Origin: Chromobacterium alticapitis
Lineage (GTDB): Bacteria > Pseudomonadota > Gammaproteobacteria > Burkholderiales > Chromobacteriaceae
Direction of reading: 5' to 3'
Assembly: GCF_002924365.1 (NCBI RefSeq)
Contig: NZ_PQWB01000070.1
Coordinates: 1-33,226 of the forward strand
Length of the DNA: 33,226 bases
The position numbers and the translations under genes were made by a program. Below the pieces are notes generated by a model. The model made no database searches. It saw only the letters and a list, made by a program, of their open reading frames with translations, and was not told the DNA's origin. Positions within the stretch are counted from its first letter, which is position 1. Each line of letters opens with the position of its first letter. Shown piece by piece: positions 1-9,019 of this stretch.

Positions 1-151
1 GGAAGGCGTGGAAATGGTTATGCCGGGTGACAACGTTGAATTCAGCGTTGAACTGATCGCTCCGATCGCCATGGAAGAAGGTCTGCGCTTCGCTATTCGC
101 GAAGGCGGCCGTACCGTTGGCGCCGGCGTGGTTGCCAAGATCACCAAGTAA
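1..151 (+). CDS. tuf: Elongation factor Tu, C-terminal end (partial)
   Basis: This is the last 49 codons of an EF-Tu gene whose start lies before the window; the frame begins at base 2. The visible residues are the conserved end of beta-barrel domain 3, including MPGDNVEF, an [20 protein letters not shown] stretch and the terminal VVAKITK. EF-Tu delivers aminoacyl-tRNA to the ribosome as a GTP complex. The stop is only 17 nt before rpsJ, so this tuf copy ends the str operon and runs directly into rpsJ, as in many betaproteobacteria. Identity is certain. Whether a second tuf copy exists cannot be told from here. Confidence 0.97.
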   Translation, partial: EGVEMVMPGDNVEFSVELIAPIAMEEGLRFAIREGGRTVGAGVVAKITK

Positions 152-168
152 CGGATCGGAGATTTTTC

Positions 169-480
169 ATGTCTAGCCAAAAAATCCGCATCCGCCTGAA
201 GGCTTTCGATTACAACCTGATCGATCGTTCCGCCCAGGAAATCGTTGAAACTGCCAAGCGCACTGGCGCCGTGGTCAAGGGTCCGGTTCCGCTGCCGACC
301 AAGATCGAGCGTTTCAACGTTCTGCGCTCCCCGCACGTGAACAAGACTTCCCGCGATCAGCTGGAAATCCGCACTCACCTGCGTCTGATGGACATCGTCG
401 ATCCGACCGACAAGACTGTTGATGCTCTGATGAAGCTCGACCTGCCGGCCGGTGTGGATGTGGAAATCAAGCTGCAGTAA
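169..480 (+). CDS. rpsJ: 30S ribosomal protein S10 (NusE)
   Basis: The gene encodes 103 aa, the usual S10 length. Diagnostic segments are [14 protein letters not shown] at the N-terminus, [20 protein letters not shown] in the ribosome-penetrating loop, and [13 protein letters not shown] at the end. S10 sits in the 30S head; with NusB it also acts as the antitermination factor NusE. The start is preceded by GGAG at about 157-160. It follows tuf by 17 nt but is separated from rplC by 143 nt containing a hairpin and a likely promoter. It may therefore be transcribed mainly with tuf rather than with the rest of the S10 operon. Confidence 0.98.
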   Translation: MSSQKIRIRLKAFDYNLIDRSAQEIVETAKRTGAVVKGPVPLPTKIERFNVLRSPHVNKTSRDQLEIRTHLRLMDIVDPTDKTVDALMKLDLPAGVDVEIKLQ

Positions 481-512
481 TCGGAGAAATTGGCGCGCTG
501 CGAGCTAAGTGC

Positions 513-541
513 TTGCAGTAGCTGAATTTTCTTGATACATT
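513..541 (+). promoter_or_regulatory. Candidate sigma70 promoter for rplC-rpsQ
   Basis: TTGCAG at 513-518 is followed after 17 nt by TACATT at 536-541. A TG at 533-534 makes an extended -10 (TGATACATT), very like the TGATACAAT in front of rpsM. The predicted start is near 548. The -35 is weak (3 of 6), so the extended -10 would carry the activity. It lies in the only long gap between rpsJ and rplC. Confidence 0.5.
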
Positions 542-579
542 AGCGGACTCGCCATTTTGGCGAGTCCGCTTTGTGTTTT
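542..579 (+). terminator. Terminator-like hairpin between rpsJ and rplC
   Basis: A perfect 13-bp inverted repeat (542-554 with 558-570, TTT loop) is followed by TTGTGTTTTTT, the layout of a rho-independent terminator. It starts immediately after the candidate -10 of the rplC promoter. A transcript from that promoter would therefore contain only part of the stem, while read-through from tuf-rpsJ would contain all of it. It may end or attenuate the str/rpsJ transcript. Confidence 0.6.
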
Positions 580-623
580 TTATGCCGGTCAATCGTAATC
601 GGCGCCTGCAAAAGGAAATAAAC

Positions 624-1268
624 ATGAGTTTAGGTCTTGTCGGTCGCAAAGTCGGCATGACCCGCATTTTTGCCGAAGATGGCGCAACCATCCCGGTAAC
701 TGTGCTGGACATGTCCGCTAACCGCGTCACGCAAATCAAAACTGCCGAAACTGACGGCTACAATGCCGTTCAAGTAACCTTCGGTTCCAAGAAGGCCAAC
801 CGCGTAGTCAAGGCTGCCGCTGGTCATTTCGCCAAGGCTGGCGTAGAAGCTGGTGAAGGCCTGGTCGAGTTCGCTCTGACCGCCGAAACCCTGGCTAACT
901 ACAAGGCTGGCGACGCTATCGCCGTTGAAATCTTCACCGTTGGTCAGCTGGTTGATGTAACCGGCACCTCCAAGGGTAAGGGCTTCTCTGGTGTGATCAA
1001 GCGTCACAACTTCTCCTCCAACCGTGCTTCCCATGGTAACTCGCGTTCGCACAATACGCCGGGTTCCATCGGTCAGGCTCAAGATCCGGGTCGCGTTTTC
1101 CCGGGTAAGCGCATGGCCGGTCAGTACGGTAACGTGAAGAGCACTGTTCAGTGCCTCGAGATCGTTCGTGTCGACGCAGAACGCCAACTGATCCTGGTCA
1201 AGGGCGCAGTCCCGGGTGCCACGAACGGGCAAGTCGTTGTGCGTCCCAGCGTGAAGGCGGGTGCGTAA
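624..1268 (+). CDS. rplC: 50S ribosomal protein L3
   Basis: The product is 214 aa. An upstream in-frame GTG at 573 is rejected because the family N-terminus [16 protein letters not shown] begins at 624, with AAAGGA about 9 nt upstream. The conserved loop that reaches the peptidyl-transferase centre ([17 protein letters not shown], residues 136-151) ends in the glutamine (Q151) that PrmB methylates in the E. coli protein. L3 is an early nucleator of 50S assembly. The TAA stop shares its last base with the rplD start (TAATG), which suggests translational coupling. Confidence 0.98.
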   Translation: MSLGLVGRKVGMTRIFAEDGATIPVTVLDMSANRVTQIKTAETDGYNAVQVTFGSKKANRVVKAAAGHFAKAGVEAGEGLVEFALTAETLANYKAGDAIAVEIFTVGQLVDVTGTSKGKGFSGVIKRHNFSSNRASHGNSRSHNTPGSIGQAQDPGRVFPGKRMAGQYGNVKSTVQCLEIVRVDAERQLILVKGAVPGATNGQVVVRPSVKAGA

Positions 1269-1888
1269 TGGAATTGAATGTAATCAATACCCAAGGCAAG
1301 GCTGTTGGCAGCCTGCAAGTGTCCGACTCTCTGTTCGGCCGCGAATACAACGAAGCTCTGGTGCACCAAGTCGTGACCGCGTTCCTGGCGAACGCTCGCA
1401 GCGGCAATCGCGCCCAGCTGACTCGTGCCGAAGTGAAGCACTCGACCAAGAAGCCGTTCCGTCAGAAGGGCACTGGTAACGCTCGTGCCGGTATGACTTC
1501 CACCCCGAACCGTCGTGGTGGTGGCCGTGCCTTCCCGAACAAGCCGGACGAGAACTTCACTCAGAAGGTCAACCGTAAGATGTTCCGCGCTGGCATGGCT
1601 TCGATCCTGTCGCAGCTGGTGCGCGACGAGCGTCTGATCGTGGTTGATGAGCTGTCCATCAACAGCCCGAAGACCAAGGAATTCGTTGGCGCTGTTCAGC
1701 CCATGGGTCTGGAACAAGCCCTGTTCATCACTGGTGAACTGAGCGAAAACCTCTATCTCTCTTCGCGTAACCTGCCGAACGTGCTGGTTATCGAGGCTCA
1801 ACAAGCTGACCCGTACAGCCTGCTGCGCTTCAAGAAGACCGTGATCACCCGCGACGCCGTGAAGCAACTGGAGGAGCAGTGGGCATGA
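1268..1888 (+). CDS. rplD: 50S ribosomal protein L4
   Basis: The product is 206 aa. The start at 1268 overlaps the rplC stop by one base; an open frame extends further upstream but only antisense-like residues precede [16 protein letters not shown]. The long loop that lines the exit tunnel is evident ([20 protein letters not shown]). In E. coli L4 also represses the S10 operon through a leader upstream of rpsJ. Only 17 nt separate tuf and rpsJ here, so that leader is absent from this position and any L4 autoregulation would have to act elsewhere, for example before rplC. Confidence 0.98.
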   Translation: MELNVINTQGKAVGSLQVSDSLFGREYNEALVHQVVTAFLANARSGNRAQLTRAEVKHSTKKPFRQKGTGNARAGMTSTPNRRGGGRAFPNKPDENFTQKVNRKMFRAGMASILSQLVRDERLIVVDELSINSPKTKEFVGAVQPMGLEQALFITGELSENLYLSSRNLPNVLVIEAQQADPYSLLRFKKTVITRDAVKQLEEQWA

Positions 1889-2193
1889 ACCAAGAACGTC
1901 TGTTGCAAGTAATCCTTGCTCCTATTGTTTCCGAAAAGAGCACCATGATCGCTGAGAAGAACCAGCAAATGGCGTTCCGTGTTGCTACCAACGCAACCAA
2001 GCCGGAAATCAAGGCTGCTGTTGAAATGCTGTTCAACGTGAAAGTTGAAGGCGTTTCCACCGTGAACGTCAAGGGCAAGGTGAAGCGTTTCGGCCGCAGC
2101 ACGGGTCGTCGCAGTGACTGGAAGAAGGCCTATGTTAGCCTGGTCGAAGGTCAAGAAATCGACCTGACCGCTACCCCGGCCGCGGCGGAGTAA
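1885..2193 (+). CDS. rplW: 50S ribosomal protein L23
   Basis: The product is 102 aa, starting at [24 protein letters not shown] two codons upstream is possible but less likely, because the ATG at 1885 forms an ATGA overlap with the rplD stop and has GGAG upstream inside rplD. L23 sits at the tunnel exit and is the docking point for trigger factor and the signal recognition particle. The [16 protein letters not shown] segment is typical of the family. Confidence 0.97.
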   Translation: MNQERLLQVILAPIVSEKSTMIAEKNQQMAFRVATNATKPEIKAAVEMLFNVKVEGVSTVNVKGKVKRFGRSTGRRSDWKKAYVSLVEGQEIDLTATPAAAE

Positions 2194-2204
2194 GGAGATA
2201 GAGC

Positions 2205-3038
2205 ATGCCTATCGTTAAAGTAAAACCGACTTCCGCGGGTCGTCGTGCAGTCGTCAAGGTTGTAAACCCGGATCTGCACAAGGGCGCTCCGCTGGCCTCT
2301 CTGGTTGAGAAGAAAAACTCGACTGGCGGCCGTAATAACAATGGCCACATCACCACGCGTCATCGTGGTGGCGGTCATAAGAAGCACTACCGTCTGATCG
2401 ACTTCCGTCGCAACAAGGATGGCATCCCGGCGAAAGTGGAACGCATCGAATACGATCCGAACCGCACCGCTCACATCGCCCTGTTGTGCTACGCCGATGG
2501 CGAACGTCGCTACATCGTCGCTCCGCGCGGCGTGAAGGTTGGCGCTGTTCTGCTGTCCGGTTCCGAGGCTCCGATCAAGGCCGGTAACGCTCTGCCGATC
2601 CGCAACATCCCGGTGGGTACCACTATCCACTGCGTGGAAATGCAACCCGGCAAGGGCGCTCAGATGGTCCGTTCCGCTGGCGCTTCTGCAATGCTGCTGG
2701 CTCGCGAAGGCGTTTACGCTCAACTGCGTCTGCGCTCTGGCGAGATCCGCCTGGTTCACGTCGATTGCCGTGCGACCGTTGGTGAAGTGGGTAACGAAGA
2801 GCACTCCCTGCGCAAGCTGGGCAAGGCTGGCGCAACCCGTTGGCGCGGTATTCGTCCGACCGTTCGCGGTACGGCGATGAACCCGATCGACCACCCGCAC
2901 GGTGGTGGTGAAGGCCGTACTGGCGAAGGTCGCGTACCGGTTAGCCCGTGGGGTACCCCGGCTAAGGGCTTCCGCACCCGTCGCAACAAGCGTACCGATA
3001 ACATGATCGTACGCCGTCGCTATTCCAACAAAGGGTAA
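2205..3038 (+). CDS. rplB: 50S ribosomal protein L2
   Basis: The product is 277 aa, normal for bacterial L2. It begins [19 protein letters not shown], with AAGGAGA just upstream. The RNA-binding N-terminal and KOW-like middle parts are complete. The hallmark [15 protein letters not shown] (residues 224-238) contains the invariant histidines H230 and H232 near the peptidyl-transferase centre. L2 is needed for subunit association and peptide-bond formation. It lies 11 nt after rplW. Confidence 0.98.
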   Translation: MPIVKVKPTSAGRRAVVKVVNPDLHKGAPLASLVEKKNSTGGRNNNGHITTRHRGGGHKKHYRLIDFRRNKDGIPAKVERIEYDPNRTAHIALLCYADGERRYIVAPRGVKVGAVLLSGSEAPIKAGNALPIRNIPVGTTIHCVEMQPGKGAQMVRSAGASAMLLAREGVYAQLRLRSGEIRLVHVDCRATVGEVGNEEHSLRKLGKAGATRWRGIRPTVRGTAMNPIDHPHGGGEGRTGEGRVPVSPWGTPAKGFRTRRNKRTDNMIVRRRYSNKG

Positions 3039-3044
3039 TTGACA

Positions 3045-3323
3045 ATGGCACGTTCGCAGAAAAAAGGCCCGTTCGTTGACCTGCATCTCCTGAAGAAGGT
3101 AGATGCGGTGCGGGCAACCGGCGACAAGCGTCCGATCAAGACCTGGTCACGTCGTTCGACCGTCCTGCCGGACTTCATTGGCTTGACCATCGCTGTACAC
3201 AACGGTCGCACTCACGTTCCCGTCTATGTTTCTGAAAACATGGTCGGCCACAAACTGGGTGAATTCTCGCTGACTCGCACCTTCAAAGGCCATGCTGCCG
3301 ATAAGAAGGCGAAGAAGAAGTAA
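3045..3323 (+). CDS. rpsS: 30S ribosomal protein S19
   Basis: The product is 92 aa, starting [22 protein letters not shown] codon two residues upstream, directly after the rplB stop, is an unlikely start because family members begin at MARS. S19 is in the 30S head and contacts S13 and the A-site tRNA. Conserved blocks are [20 protein letters not shown] and [17 protein letters not shown]. Confidence 0.97.
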   Translation: MARSQKKGPFVDLHLLKKVDAVRATGDKRPIKTWSRRSTVLPDFIGLTIAVHNGRTHVPVYVSENMVGHKLGEFSLTRTFKGHAADKKAKKK

Positions 3324-3332
3324 GGTGAAGCG

Positions 3333-3662
3333 ATGAGAGTATCTGCAAATCTGAAAAGTGTTCGCCTGTCGGCTCAAAAGTGCCGCCTGGTAGCGGATCT
3401 GGTCCGCGGCATGCCCGTCGATCAGGCGCTGAATGTCCTGGCCTTCTCCCCGAAAAAGGGTGCGGTCATCATCAAGAAAGTGCTGGAATCTGCCATCGCT
3501 AACGCCGAGCACAACGAAGGCGCTGACATCGACACCCTGCGTGTCACCAGCATCTTTGTTGACAAGGGCGCTAGTCTGAAGCGTTTCACTGCCCGTGCTA
3601 AGGGTCGTGGCAATCGCATCGAAAAGCAGACCTGCCACATTTCCTTGACCGTTGGCAATTAA
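3333..3662 (+). CDS. rplV: 50S ribosomal protein L22
   Basis: The product is 109 aa, the usual length. The extended beta-hairpin lining the exit tunnel ends the protein ([20 protein letters not shown]). Alterations in this hairpin confer macrolide resistance in other bacteria; I see no obvious insertion or deletion here. The gene follows rpsS by 9 nt and precedes rpsC by 10 nt. Confidence 0.97.
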   Translation: MRVSANLKSVRLSAQKCRLVADLVRGMPVDQALNVLAFSPKKGAVIIKKVLESAIANAEHNEGADIDTLRVTSIFVDKGASLKRFTARAKGRGNRIEKQTCHISLTVGN

Positions 3663-3672
3663 GGGGTAAGAA

Positions 3673-4374
3673 ATGGGTCAGAAGATTCATCCGACGGGAT
3701 TCCGTCTTGCCGTTAACAAAAACTGGTCTTCCAAGTGGTTCGCGTCTTCGCAGAACTTCCCGGAAATGCTGAAGCAGGATATCGAAGTTCGCGCATTCCT
3801 GAAGAAGCGTCTGGGTCATGCTTCGGTTGGCCGTGTAACCATCGAGCGTCCGGCTAAGTCCGCCCGCATCACCATTCACAGCGCCCGTCCGGGCGTGGTG
3901 ATTGGCAAGAAGGGCGAAGACATTGAAGTTCTGAAGCAAGAACTGCAAAAGCGCCTGGGCGTGCCGGTCCACGTGAACATCGAAGAAGTTCGCAAGCCGG
4001 AACTGGATGCGCAAATCATCGCCGACGGCATCGCTTCCCAGCTGGAGAAGCGCGTGATGTTCCGTCGCGCAATGAAGCGCGCCATGCAAAACGCCATGCG
4101 TCTGGGTGCCGAAGGCATCAAGATCATGTCGTCCGGCCGTCTGAACGGCATCGACATCGCTCGTAGCGAATGGTACCGCGAAGGCCGCGTGCCGCTGCAT
4201 ACCCTGCGCGCCGATGTGGACTACGCTACCTCTGAAGCCAAGACTACCTACGGTATCATCGGCATCAAAGTATGGGTGTACAAAGGCGAGCTGAAGCCGG
4301 GCCAAGTTGTAGCCGCCCCGGCCGCTCCCGAGAAGAAAATGAGAAAGGGTGCCCGCAATGCTGCAGCCAACTAG
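3673..4374 (+). CDS. rpsC: 30S ribosomal protein S3
   Basis: The product is 233 aa. The N-terminus [18 protein letters not shown] is diagnostic, and the KH domain carries the GxxG-like element [11 protein letters not shown] (about residues 75-85). S3 lines the mRNA entry channel and takes part in ribosomal helicase activity. The C-terminal tail is short and basic ([13 protein letters not shown]). The last 17 nt overlap the start of rplP, and the rplP ribosome-binding site (GAGAAAGGG) lies inside this gene. Confidence 0.97.
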   Translation: MGQKIHPTGFRLAVNKNWSSKWFASSQNFPEMLKQDIEVRAFLKKRLGHASVGRVTIERPAKSARITIHSARPGVVIGKKGEDIEVLKQELQKRLGVPVHVNIEEVRKPELDAQIIADGIASQLEKRVMFRRAMKRAMQNAMRLGAEGIKIMSSGRLNGIDIARSEWYREGRVPLHTLRADVDYATSEAKTTYGIIGIKVWVYKGELKPGQVVAAPAAPEKKMRKGARNAAAN

Positions 4375-4774
4375 ACTCAAGTACCGTAAACAGCACAAAG
4401 GCCGCAACACCGGTATCGCCACTCGTGGCAACAAGGTGAGCTTTGGTGATTTCGGTCTGAAGGCTGTTGGTCGTGGTCGTCTGACCGCGCGTCAGATCGA
4501 AGCTGCGCGTCGTGCGATGACCCGTCACATCAAGCGTGGCGGCCGCATCTGGATCCGTATCTTCCCGGACAAACCGATCACCTCCAAGCCGGCCGAAGTC
4601 CGTATGGGCGGGGGTAAGGGATCTCCGGAGTACTACGTGGCTGAGATTCAGCCTGGCAAGATGCTGTACGAAATGGATGGCGTATCCGAGGAACTCGCTC
4701 GCGAAGCTTTCCGTCTGGCCGCAGCTAAGTTGCCGATCGCCACTGTGTTCGTAACCAAACAGGTAGGTCAGTAA
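4358..4774 (+). CDS. rplP: 50S ribosomal protein L16
   Basis: The product is 138 aa, starting [17 protein letters not shown]. The ATG three codons upstream (4349) is rejected because L16 proteins begin at MLQP and the GAGAAAGGG ribosome-binding site at about 4341-4349 spaces best to 4358. L16 helps position A-site tRNA near the peptidyl-transferase centre. It contains [20 protein letters not shown], where the arginine (R81 in E. coli) is a known hydroxylation site. The stop shares one base with the rpmC start. Confidence 0.97.
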   Translation: MLQPTRLKYRKQHKGRNTGIATRGNKVSFGDFGLKAVGRGRLTARQIEAARRAMTRHIKRGGRIWIRIFPDKPITSKPAEVRMGGGKGSPEYYVAEIQPGKMLYEMDGVSEELAREAFRLAAAKLPIATVFVTKQVGQ

Positions 4775-4962
4775 TGAAAGCGTCCGAACTGAAAGCCAAA
4801 ACTGTTGACGAGCTGAAGGCGGAACTGCTGAGCCTGCTGAAGGCCCAGTTTGCGCTGCGCATGCAGCACGCTACTCAGCAACTCGCCAAGACCTCTGAAC
4901 TGAAGAAAGTGCGTCGCGACATCGCTCGTGTTCGCACCGTTCTGAAAGAAAAGGCAGTTTAA
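4774..4962 (+). CDS. rpmC: 50S ribosomal protein L29
   Basis: The product is 62 aa, with the usual two-helix coiled-coil make-up: [20 protein letters not shown], then [21 protein letters not shown]29 lies beside L23 at the tunnel exit and contributes to the signal recognition particle and trigger factor site. It overlaps rplP by one base and is one base before rpsQ. Confidence 0.96.
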   Translation: MKASELKAKTVDELKAELLSLLKAQFALRMQHATQQLAKTSELKKVRRDIARVRTVLKEKAV

Positions 4963-4963
4963 G

Positions 4964-5227
4964 ATGAGCGAAACCAAAGTGGTACGTACGCTGACCGGCG
5001 TTGTGGTCAGCGACAAGATGGATAAGACCGTGACCGTGCTGGTCGAGCGCAAAGTCAAGCACCCGATCTACGGCAAGATCATCCGTCGCTCCAAGAAGTT
5101 CCACGCACACGACGAGAACAACGAGTTCAAGGCCGGCGACATCGTAGTAATCAGCGAGTCCCGTCCGCTCTCGAAGACCAAGTCGTGGGTGGTAACCGCA
5201 CTGGTAGAGAAATCTCGCCAAGTGTAA
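4964..5227 (+). CDS. rpsQ: 30S ribosomal protein S17
   Basis: The product is 87 aa, an OB-fold primary 16S rRNA-binding protein. Family markers are [39 protein letters not shown] and [13 protein letters not shown]. It is the last gene of the S10-type unit; the next gene, rplN, is 206 nt away behind its own promoter and leader. Confidence 0.97.
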   Translation: MSETKVVRTLTGVVVSDKMDKTVTVLVERKVKHPIYGKIIRRSKKFHAHDENNEFKAGDIVVISESRPLSKTKSWVVTALVEKSRQV

Positions 5228-5232
5228 AAAGC

Positions 5233-5261
5233 TTGCAGAGGACTTAGGTCCTCTGTATAAT
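5233..5261 (+). promoter_or_regulatory. sigma70 promoter of the spc-type unit (rplN onward)
   Basis: TTGCAG (5233-5238), a 17-nt spacer and a perfect TATAAT (5256-5261) make a strong promoter, with a start predicted near 5268. An 8-bp perfect inverted repeat (CAGAGGAC at 5236-5243 and GTCCTCTG at 5248-5255, TTAG between) fills the spacer exactly. This could be an operator for a repressor or, if transcribed from upstream, a hairpin in the S10 read-through RNA. Confidence 0.75.
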
Positions 5262-5267
5262 GGCCAT

Positions 5268-5433
5268 CTCCTGCACCTACTGTGTAGGAGTTCCGCCCTT
5301 ACGGGGTCCAAAACTGGCCGTTTGACACGCCACAGAATGCTCTGTGGCGTTTCCGCTGTTCGAGCTGGCATCTAAGCCTTGCTTACGGCAGTGGAGAGTG
5401 ACGGATAAAGTTGGATTAGAAAGGTAATCTCAA
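5268..5433 (+). promoter_or_regulatory. Structured leader upstream of rplN
   Basis: This is about 166 nt of probable 5' untranslated RNA. It contains CCTAC-TGT-GTAGG (5276-5288), a CCC-TTAC-GGG element near 5296-5305, and a perfect 10-bp stem (5327-5336 with 5341-5350, ATGC loop). The large stem is followed by TTCC rather than a T-run, so it is not a standard terminator. The rplN ribosome-binding site (GAAAGG) is at the end. I recognise no known ribosomal-protein leader motif here; a regulatory role is inference from length and structure. Confidence 0.45.
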
Positions 5434-5802
5434 ATGATCCAAATGCAGACCATGCTTGAGGTCGCAGACAACACTGGTGCACGTCATGTTCAGTGCATCA
5501 AGGTGCTGGGTGGCTCCAAGCGTCGCTATGCTAGCGTAGGTGACATCATCAAGGTGAGCATCAAGGATGCCGCTCCGCGTGGTCGCGTCAAAAAAGGCGA
5601 CGTATACAATGCGGTCGTGGTACGCACTGCCAAAGGCGTGCGCCGTCCGGATGGCTCTTTGATCAAGTTTGACAGCAATGCTGCTGTTCTGCTCAACAAC
5701 AAGCTTGAGCCGATCGGCACACGTATCTTCGGGCCCGTTACGCGTGAACTGCGTACCGAACGCTTCATGAAGATCGTATCGCTGGCTCCTGAAGTGCTGT
5801 AA
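5434..5802 (+). CDS. rplN: 50S ribosomal protein L14
   Basis: The product is 122 aa, the invariant bacterial length. It begins [20 protein letters not shown] and contains [20 protein letters not shown] and [21 protein letters not shown]14 lies at the subunit interface (bridge B8) and is the binding site of the silencing factor RsfS. It is the first gene after the promoter and leader, and rplX follows 9 nt later. Confidence 0.98.
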   Translation: MIQMQTMLEVADNTGARHVQCIKVLGGSKRRYASVGDIIKVSIKDAAPRGRVKKGDVYNAVVVRTAKGVRRPDGSLIKFDSNAAVLLNNKLEPIGTRIFGPVTRELRTERFMKIVSLAPEVL

Positions 5803-5811
5803 GGAGGTCAC

Positions 5812-6126
5812 ATGCGCAAAATTCGTAAAGGTGATGAAGTCGTAGTAATCACCGGCAAAGACAAAGGCAAGCGCGGTACCGTTCTGCGTGTTCTGGAAAC
5901 CAAGCTGGTTGTGGAAGGCGTGAACGTCGCCAAGAAGCATCAGAAGCCGAACCCGGTACGTGGCGTAGCTGGCGGTATCGTCGAGAAGACCATGCCTGTC
6001 GACGCTTCTAACGTCGCGATTTTCAATCCGGCAAGCCAAAAGGCTGACCGCGTAGGCTTCAAGGTTCTTGAAGACGGCCGCAAGGTGCGCGTGTTCAAGT
6101 CCAGCGGCGAAGTTATCGGCGCCTAA
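5812..6126 (+). CDS. rplX: 50S ribosomal protein L24
   Basis: The product is 104 aa with an N-terminal KOW motif ([20 protein letters not shown], residues 6-25) and the following [11 protein letters not shown] segment. L24 is one of the two 50S assembly initiators. A good AAGGAGGT ribosome-binding site lies just before the start. Confidence 0.97.
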   Translation: MRKIRKGDEVVVITGKDKGKRGTVLRVLETKLVVEGVNVAKKHQKPNPVRGVAGGIVEKTMPVDASNVAIFNPASQKADRVGFKVLEDGRKVRVFKSSGEVIGA

Positions 6127-6135
6127 GGAGCAAAC

Positions 6136-6675
6136 ATGGCACGTCTCTACGATTTCTACAAAGACAGCGTAGTGCCGGAACTGATGAAACAGTTCGGCTA
6201 CAAGTCGATCATGCAAGTTCCGCGTATCGAGAAGATCACCGTGAACATGGGCGTGGGTGAAGCTGTTGCCGATAAAAAGGTAATGGAATTCGCCGTGGGC
6301 GATATGGAAAAGATCGCCGGCCAAAAGCCGGTTGTCACCACCGCCCGCAAGTCCATCGCCGGCTTCAAGATCCGCGACGACTATCCGGTTGGTTGCAAGG
6401 TAACTCTGCGTCGCGAACGCATGTATGAGTTCCTGGACCGCCTGGTCACCATCGCGCTGCCGCGCGTTCGCGACTTCCGTGGTGTATCTGCCAAGTCCTT
6501 CGACGGCCGCGGCAACTACAACATGGGCGTTAAAGAACAGATCATCTTCCCGGAAATTGAGTACGACAAGATCGATGCTCTGCGTGGTATGAACATCACT
6601 ATCACTACCTCGGCGAAGACTGACGAAGAGGCCCGCGCTCTGCTGGCCGCGTTCAAGTTCCCGTTCAAGGGTTAA
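6136..6675 (+). CDS. rplE: 50S ribosomal protein L5
   Basis: The product is 179 aa, beginning [20 protein letters not shown]. It carries the 5S rRNA and P-site tRNA contacting elements ([38 protein letters not shown]). L5, with L18 and (in E. coli) L25, forms the 5S ribonucleoprotein. In E. coli the S8 repressor site lies around the rplX-rplE junction. Only 9 nt separate the two genes here, and I could not confirm a conserved S8 site by eye. Confidence 0.98.
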   Translation: MARLYDFYKDSVVPELMKQFGYKSIMQVPRIEKITVNMGVGEAVADKKVMEFAVGDMEKIAGQKPVVTTARKSIAGFKIRDDYPVGCKVTLRRERMYEFLDRLVTIALPRVRDFRGVSAKSFDGRGNYNMGVKEQIIFPEIEYDKIDALRGMNITITTSAKTDEEARALLAAFKFPFKG

Positions 6676-6679
6676 GCAC

Positions 6680-6985
6680 ATGGCACGACTTGCACTGATT
6701 AACCGTGAAGAAAAGCGCGTCAAGCTGGCAAATAAGTTTTCTGCCAAGCGTGAAGCGTTGATCGCCACCATCAATAACCAGAACCTCTCGGAAGAAGAGC
6801 GTTTTGCCGCCCGCCTGCAACTACAGCAGCTGCCGCGCAACGCTTCTCCGGTTCGCCAGCGTCGTCGCTGCGCCGTGACCGGTCGTCCGCGTGGTGTGTT
6901 CCGTAAATTCGGTTTGGGTCGCAACAAGCTGCGTGAGATCGCCATGAAGGGTGAGATTCCGGGTGTTGTGAAGGCCAGCTGGTAA
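6680..6985 (+). CDS. rpsN: 30S ribosomal protein S14, zinc-free type
   Basis: The product is 101 aa, the long S14 form. It has a single cysteine in [12 protein letters not shown] and no CxxC pairs, so it is the non-zinc (C-) type. The conserved end is [21 protein letters not shown]14 helps assemble the 30S head. The gene begins 4 nt after rplE. Confidence 0.97.
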   Translation: MARLALINREEKRVKLANKFSAKREALIATINNQNLSEEERFAARLQLQQLPRNASPVRQRRRCAVTGRPRGVFRKFGLGRNKLREIAMKGEIPGVVKASW

Positions 6986-7000
6986 TAGGAGACACATAGA

Positions 7001-7396
7001 ATGAGCATGCACGATCCTATTTCCGATATGTTGACCCGCATCCGCAACGGCCAACTCGCTTCCAAAATCAAGGTTTCCATGCCTTGCTCGAAGCTGAAGG
7101 TTGCGCTGGCGCAGGTGTTGAAGGAAGAAGGCTACATCGAAGATTTCGCCGTTGCCGGCGAAGAGAAGAAGCCTGTTCTCGATATCCAGCTCAAGTACTA
7201 CGCTGGCCGTCCGGTGATCGAACGCATTGAGCGCGTATCCCGTCCTGGCCTGCGCGTGTACAAGGGCTCCACCGAAATCCCGAAGGTCATGAATGGTCTG
7301 GGCGTGGCGATTCTGTCCACCTCCAAGGGCGTGATGACCGATCGCAAGGCACGCGCAGCCGGTATCGGCGGCGAACTGCTCTGCGTCGTGGCGTAA
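7001..7396 (+). CDS. rpsH: 30S ribosomal protein S8
   Basis: The product is 131 aa, beginning [18 protein letters not shown] as in other proteobacteria. The C-terminal rRNA-binding segment is [21 protein letters not shown]8 binds helix 21 of 16S rRNA and, in E. coli, represses the spc operon at the rplE mRNA. The start is preceded by TAGGAGA. Confidence 0.97.
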   Translation: MSMHDPISDMLTRIRNGQLASKIKVSMPCSKLKVALAQVLKEEGYIEDFAVAGEEKKPVLDIQLKYYAGRPVIERIERVSRPGLRVYKGSTEIPKVMNGLGVAILSTSKGVMTDRKARAAGIGGELLCVVA

Positions 7397-7405
7397 GGGG
7401 GTCAA

Positions 7406-7939
7406 ATGTCTCGCGTAGCTAAGAATCCGGTAGCCATCCCGGCCGGCGTCGAAGTGAAGTTCGGCGCTGCAGACGTGACTGTGAAGGGCGCCCTGGGCTC
7501 CCTGAGCACCGCTCTGTGCAACGACGTGGAAGTCAAGCTGGACAACGGCCAACTGACTTTCGCCGCCAAGAATGACAGCAAGTTCGCGCGTGCCATGTCC
7601 GGCACCCTGCGCGCGCTGCTGAACAATATGGTGAACGGCGTATCCAAGGGCTTCGAGAAGAAGCTGCAGCTGGTAGGCGTGGGCTATCGTGCCCAGGCTC
7701 AAGGCGATACCCTGAACCTGTCTCTGGGTTTCTCGCACCCGGTGGCTCATAAGATGCCGGAAGGCATCAAGGTTGAGACCCCGACTCAGACCGAGATCCT
7801 GGTCAAAGGCGCTAACAAGCAGCTGGTTGGCCAGGTCGCAGCCGAAATCCGCGCATACCGCTCGCCGGAACCCTACAAGGGCAAGGGCGTTCGTTATGCC
7901 GACGAGGTTGTGGTTCTGAAAGAAACCAAGAAGAAGTAA
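7406..7939 (+). CDS. rplF: 50S ribosomal protein L6
   Basis: The product is 177 aa and consists of the usual two duplicated alpha/beta domains: [19 protein letters not shown] at the start and [20 protein letters not shown] at the end. L6 sits near the sarcin-ricin loop and factor-binding site. It is 9 nt after rpsH, with GGGGGT as ribosome-binding site. Confidence 0.97.
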   Translation: MSRVAKNPVAIPAGVEVKFGAADVTVKGALGSLSTALCNDVEVKLDNGQLTFAAKNDSKFARAMSGTLRALLNNMVNGVSKGFEKKLQLVGVGYRAQAQGDTLNLSLGFSHPVAHKMPEGIKVETPTQTEILVKGANKQLVGQVAAEIRAYRSPEPYKGKGVRYADEVVVLKETKKK

Positions 7940-7952
7940 CTGAGGCACTGAC

Positions 7953-8306
7953 ATGGACAAGAAACAAGCTCGACTCCGCCGCGCACGTAAAACCCGTGCA
8001 CGGATCGCGGAGCTCAAGATGGTGCGCCTCTCTGTGCATCGCACCAATAGCCACATTTATGCCCAAATCATTGACGAGACCGGCAGCAAAGTACTGGCCA
8101 GCGCTTCTTCGCTGGAAACCGAAGTGCGCGCTGAGCTGGCCAATGGTGGCAACGTGGCAGCTGCGGCTCTGATCGGCAAGCGCATTGCTGAAAAGGCTAA
8201 GGCGGCTGGCATCGTAAACGTGGCCTTTGACCGCTCCGGCTTCAAGTACCACGGCCGCATGAAGGCCCTGGCTGACGCCGCTCGCGAACACGGCCTCGTA
8301 TTCTAA
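7953..8306 (+). CDS. rplR: 50S ribosomal protein L18
   Basis: The product is 117 aa. It has a basic N-terminal tail ([20 protein letters not shown]), then [17 protein letters not shown] and the C-terminal [21 protein letters not shown]18 binds 5S rRNA together with L5 and attaches it to the 50S subunit. Confidence 0.97.
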   Translation: MDKKQARLRRARKTRARIAELKMVRLSVHRTNSHIYAQIIDETGSKVLASASSLETEVRAELANGGNVAAAALIGKRIAEKAKAAGIVNVAFDRSGFKYHGRMKALADAAREHGLVF

Positions 8307-8319
8307 TTCGGAGTAAAGA

Positions 8320-8838
8320 ATGGCTAAGCACGAAATAGAAGATCGCGGCGACGGTCTGGTCGAGAAAATGATCAGCGTCAACCGCGTCACCAAAGTGGTC
8401 AAGGGCGGCCGTATCATGGCTTTCTCCGCTCTGACCGTGGTTGGTGATGGCGACGGCGGTATCGGCATGGGTAAGGGCCGTTCCAAGGAAGTTCCGGTTG
8501 CCGTACAAAAGGCAATGGAACAAGCCCGCCACAACATGATGAAGATCAAGCTGTACAACGGTACTGTGAAGCACACCGTTGTAGGCCGTCACGGCGCTAC
8601 CCGCGTCCTGATTCAGCCTGCTAAGGATGGTACCGGCGTGAAGGCCGGCGGTCCGATGCGCGCGATCTTCGACGCAATGGGTATCCACAATGTTTCGGCC
8701 AAGATCCATGGCTCCACGAACCCGTACAACGTGGTGCGTGCGACTCTGGACGGCCTGAGCAAGATCAATACCCCGGCGCAAATTGCTGCCAAGCGTGGCT
8801 TGAGCATCGAGGACATCCTGGGGGTGGGTCATGAGTAA
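8320..8838 (+). CDS. rpsE: 30S ribosomal protein S5
   Basis: The product is 172 aa. It has the double-stranded-RNA-binding-like N-terminal domain ([20 protein letters not shown], then [20 protein letters not shown]) and the C-terminal [16 protein letters not shown] segment. S5 affects decoding fidelity and lines the mRNA entry site with S3 and S4. The last 8 nt overlap rpmD. Confidence 0.98.
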   Translation: MAKHEIEDRGDGLVEKMISVNRVTKVVKGGRIMAFSALTVVGDGDGGIGMGKGRSKEVPVAVQKAMEQARHNMMKIKLYNGTVKHTVVGRHGATRVLIQPAKDGTGVKAGGPMRAIFDAMGIHNVSAKIHGSTNPYNVVRATLDGLSKINTPAQIAAKRGLSIEDILGVGHE

Positions 8839-9016
8839 CGCCAAGACTGTCAAGGTCACTCTGGTAAAGAGCCTGATCGGTCGCCTGGAGTCTCACAAGG
8901 CCTGCGCCCGTGGTCTGGGTCTGCGTAAGATCCGTCAGACCGTAGAAGTGCTCGATACCCCGGAAAACCGTGGCATGATCAACAAGATCAGCTACCTGCT
9001 GAAATTCGAGGGCTAA
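8831..9016 (+). CDS. rpmD: 50S ribosomal protein L30
   Basis: The product is 61 aa, beginning [18 protein letters not shown] and containing [21 protein letters not shown]30 is a small peripheral 50S protein. The start lies within the last codons of rpsE (8-nt overlap), with GGGGGTG upstream as ribosome-binding site. Confidence 0.96.
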   Translation: MSNAKTVKVTLVKSLIGRLESHKACARGLGLRKIRQTVEVLDTPENRGMINKISYLLKFEG

Positions 9017-9019
9017 GAG

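Noticed and set aside
573-623. Upstream GTG start extending rplC by 17 codons
   Set aside because: It begins inside the terminator-like hairpin region, lacks a ribosome-binding site, and L3 proteins start at the later ATG.
5327-5350. 10-bp stem before rplN as a terminator of the S10 unit
   Set aside because: No T-run follows and it lies downstream of the rplN promoter; treated as a leader structure instead.
5416-7080. 554-codon minus-strand open frame across rplN-rpsH
   Set aside because: It runs antisense to highly conserved ribosomal genes; the codon bias of those genes leaves the reverse frame open by chance.
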